Positions 62,488-64,000 of a stretch of DNA of 64,000 nt are shown one piece after another. Within the stretch, counting starts at the first letter, position 1. Each line of letters opens with the position of its first letter. A program made the translations under genes and the position numbers. The notes under the pieces are model-generated. The model did not search any database. It saw only the letters and a list, made by a program, of their open reading frames with translations, and was not told the DNA's origin. Source of the stretch: Azospirillum sp. SYSU D00513 (GTDB lineage Bacteria; Pseudomonadota; Alphaproteobacteria; Azospirillales; Azospirillaceae); assembly GCF_017356015.1 (NCBI RefSeq), contig NZ_JAFIQV010000027.1:43742-107741 (forward strand). Direction: 5' to 3'.

Positions 62488-63828
62488 ATGTTCGAGAAGG
62501 TCCTGATCGCAAACCGCGGCGAGATCGCGCTTCGCATCCACCGCGCCTGCCGCGAGATGGGCATCAAGACCGTGGCGGTGCATTCCACCGCCGACGCCGA
62601 CGCCATGCACGTCCGCCTCGCGGACGAGAGCGTGTGCATCGGCCCGGCCTCCGCGCGCGAAAGCTACCTGAACGTTCCGGCCATCCTGTCGGCGGCGACG
62701 ATCACGGGCGCCGACGCGATTCATCCCGGCATCGGCTTCCTCGCCGAGAACGCCCAGTTCGCGGAGATGGTGGAGGAGCACGGCTTCACCTTCATCGGCC
62801 CGACCGCGGAGCACATCCGCGTGATGGGCGACAAGGTCACCGCAAAGCGGACGGTGATGGAACAGGGCCTGCCCGTCGTTCCCGGCTCCGACGGGCCGGT
62901 GTCCTCGCTGGAGGAGGCGGAGAAGGTCGGCCGCGAGATCGGCTATCCCGTCCTCATCAAGGCGGCGGCCGGCGGCGGCGGCAAGGGCATGAAGGTGGCG
63001 CGTTCCGCCGACCAGATGCGGGAGGCCTACCAGCTCGCCCGCGGCGAGGCGCGCGCGGCCTTCGGCAACGACGAAGTCTACATCGAGAAGTATCTCGGCA
63101 AGCCCCGTCACATCGAGATCCAGCTTCTCGCCGACACGCACGGCAACTGCCTGCATTTCGGCGAGCGCGACTGCTCGGTGCAGCGCCGCCACCAGAAGGT
63201 CATCGAGGAGGCGCCGAGCCCCGCGCTCAACGCCGAGGAGCGGCAGTTCATCGGCGAACTCGCCGCCCGGACCGCCGCCGCGATCGGCTATCGCGGCGTC
63301 GGCACGATGGAGTTCCTCTATGAAGAGGGGAAGTTCTACTTCATCGAGATGAACACCCGCCTGCAGGTCGAGCACACGATCACGGAGATGATCACGGGCA
63401 TCGATCTGGTGCGCGAGCAGATCCGGGTCGCCACCGGCGCGCCGCTCGGCTACGGGCAGGACAGCATCCGCTTCCAGGGCCACGCCATCGAGTGCCGCGT
63501 CAACGCGGAGAACCCGGAGACCTTCGTCCCCTCGCCGGGCAAGATCGACGGCTATCATGCGCCGGGCGGGCTCGGCGTGCGGGTCGACTCGGCGCTCTAC
63601 GATGGCTACCGCGTGCCGCCGCACTATGACAGCCTGATCGCCAAGCTCGTCGTGCACGGCACCACCCGGAACGAGTGCCTGATGCGCCTGCGCCGGACGA
63701 TCGAGGAGTATGTGATCGGCGGGATCGACACGACCCTGCCCCTGCACGACCGGATCATCGCCGAGCAGGACTTCATCAACGGGAACTACGACATCCACTG
63801 GCTTGAAAAGCTGATGGCGAAGGGCTGA
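62488..63828 (+). CDS. accC: Biotin carboxylase subunit of acetyl-CoA carboxylase
   Basis: A 446-residue biotin carboxylase, the usual length. It starts FEKVLIANRGEIALRIHRAC after the ATG, with the ATP-grasp fold: Gly-rich loop KAAAGGGGKGMKVA near 160, EKYLGKPRHIEIQ, DCSVQRRHQKVIEEAPSP and MNTRLQVEHTITEMITG. It uses ATP to carboxylate the biotin on AccB. GTG 62464 is in frame and overlaps the accB stop, but the family start favours 62488. A strong terminator follows. Confidence 0.97.
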   Translation: MFEKVLIANRGEIALRIHRACREMGIKTVAVHSTADADAMHVRLADESVCIGPASARESYLNVPAILSAATITGADAIHPGIGFLAENAQFAEMVEEHGFTFIGPTAEHIRVMGDKVTAKRTVMEQGLPVVPGSDGPVSSLEEAEKVGREIGYPVLIKAAAGGGGKGMKVARSADQMREAYQLARGEARAAFGNDEVYIEKYLGKPRHIEIQLLADTHGNCLHFGERDCSVQRRHQKVIEEAPSPALNAEERQFIGELAARTAAAIGYRGVGTMEFLYEEGKFYFIEMNTRLQVEHTITEMITGIDLVREQIRVATGAPLGYGQDSIRFQGHAIECRVNAENPETFVPSPGKIDGYHAPGGLGVRVDSALYDGYRVPPHYDSLIAKLVVHGTTRNECLMRLRRTIEEYVIGGIDTTLPLHDRIIAEQDFINGNYDIHWLEKLMAKG

Positions 63829-63882
63829 AACCGCTCGTTCCGCTTGCGGAACGGTGTCGGCGACAAGCCCTTCCCGGTCGGT

Positions 63883-63915
63883 AAGGCCCTTCCCCACGCC
63901 GGGGAAGGGCCTTTT
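63883..63915 (+). terminator. Terminator after accC
   Basis: Perfect 13-bp stem AAGGCCCTTCCCC (63883-63895) with complement at 63901-63913, five-base loop, T residues to 63915. The group II intron-like element begins three bases later. Confidence 0.9.
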
Positions 63916-63918
63916 GAT

Positions 63919-64000
63919 GTGCGCCCAGCATGGGCGTTCTCTTGTGGGTGCAAGTCCCATCGTAAGCTGATCACGGCGAGCGAAGTGAAGCGCAACTGCG
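63919..64000 (+). mobile_element. Group II intron, 5' end (continues beyond window)
   Basis: From 63919 the sequence reads GTGCGCCCAGCATGGGCGTT, the conserved 5' boundary and early domain I text of bacterial group II introns, followed by TGGGTGCAAGTCCCA (63945-63959), which matches the intron's small domain I hairpin. It starts just after the T-run of the accC terminator. Insertion downstream of an intrinsic terminator is the habit of class C (IIC) introns. Only 82 bases are visible, so the reverse transcriptase/maturase and the full class cannot be checked. Confidence 0.78.

Overview
The window is GC-rich (about 70%) bacterial DNA that looks alphaproteobacterial, most likely an Azospirillum-like member of the Rhodospirillales. 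The grounds are gene content and style: an aroQ-accB-accC cluster, GlxA/FtrA-type regulators, HWE and multi-PAS sensor kinases, an HPF-cold-shock fusion, fused GH13-GlgE and TreS-maltokinase enzymes, and promoter boxes like those of the alphaproteobacterial general stress response. The species call is inference. No rRNA, tRNA, CRISPR array or prophage was recognised.

Layout. 0-4.6 kb: end of an MFS transporter, a small lipoprotein, an ECF sigma/anti-sigma pair, a BI-1 family membrane protein and a DUF2076 protein closed by a strong terminator. 4.67-9.3 kb: a TPP riboswitch heads a four-gene ABC transporter operon of the branched-chain amino acid (Liv/HAAT) architecture, with permease LivM and ATPase LivG fused. 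This suggests uptake of thiamin or a thiamin precursor by a transporter class not usually linked to it. 9.4-13.5 kb: an exported protein, a ClC channel with CBS domains and a PPK2 kinase.

13.8-31.1 kb: the alpha-glucan (GlgE) pathway in two blocks. A GH13-GlgE fusion stands alone. TreS-maltokinase and GlgB follow about 8 kb later. Between them lie a DUF433/DUF5615 toxin-antitoxin module, a pentapeptide-repeat/zinc-peptidase pair, a DEAD-box helicase and a hybrid kinase with four near-identical PAS domains. A glycogen debranching-type glucosidase lies at 48-50 kb. Together they could interconvert trehalose, maltose 1-phosphate and branched alpha-glucan.

31-47.7 kb: a rhodanese/FtrA convergent pair, a REC-PAS-HWE-REC kinase, an RNase II family enzyme, a HAD phosphatase, a stress-flavoured operon (DUF3775, SRPBCC, zinc alcohol dehydrogenase), a GMC oxidoreductase with a small exported partner, a ThuA-like protein and an outer-membrane beta-barrel protein. 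50-58.6 kb: envelope and stress genes (polysaccharide deacetylase with SPOR domain, L,D-transpeptidase, YcbK-like protein, HPF-CSD, baeRF-like protein, XRE regulator). 59-64 kb: a hypothetical protein, a dynamin-like GTPase and aroQ-accB-accC. The window ends in what looks like the 5' end of a group II intron just after the accC terminator.

The items most worth a second look are the riboswitch-controlled Liv-type transporter with its degenerate fused ATPase, a ~120-bp hairpin repeat present twice after stop codons, the group II intron edge, two matching GGAAC-N16-CGGTT promoter boxes before small stress-type genes, the tandem PAS array, and a DnaA-box palindrome with clustered GANTC sites near 50.39 kb.
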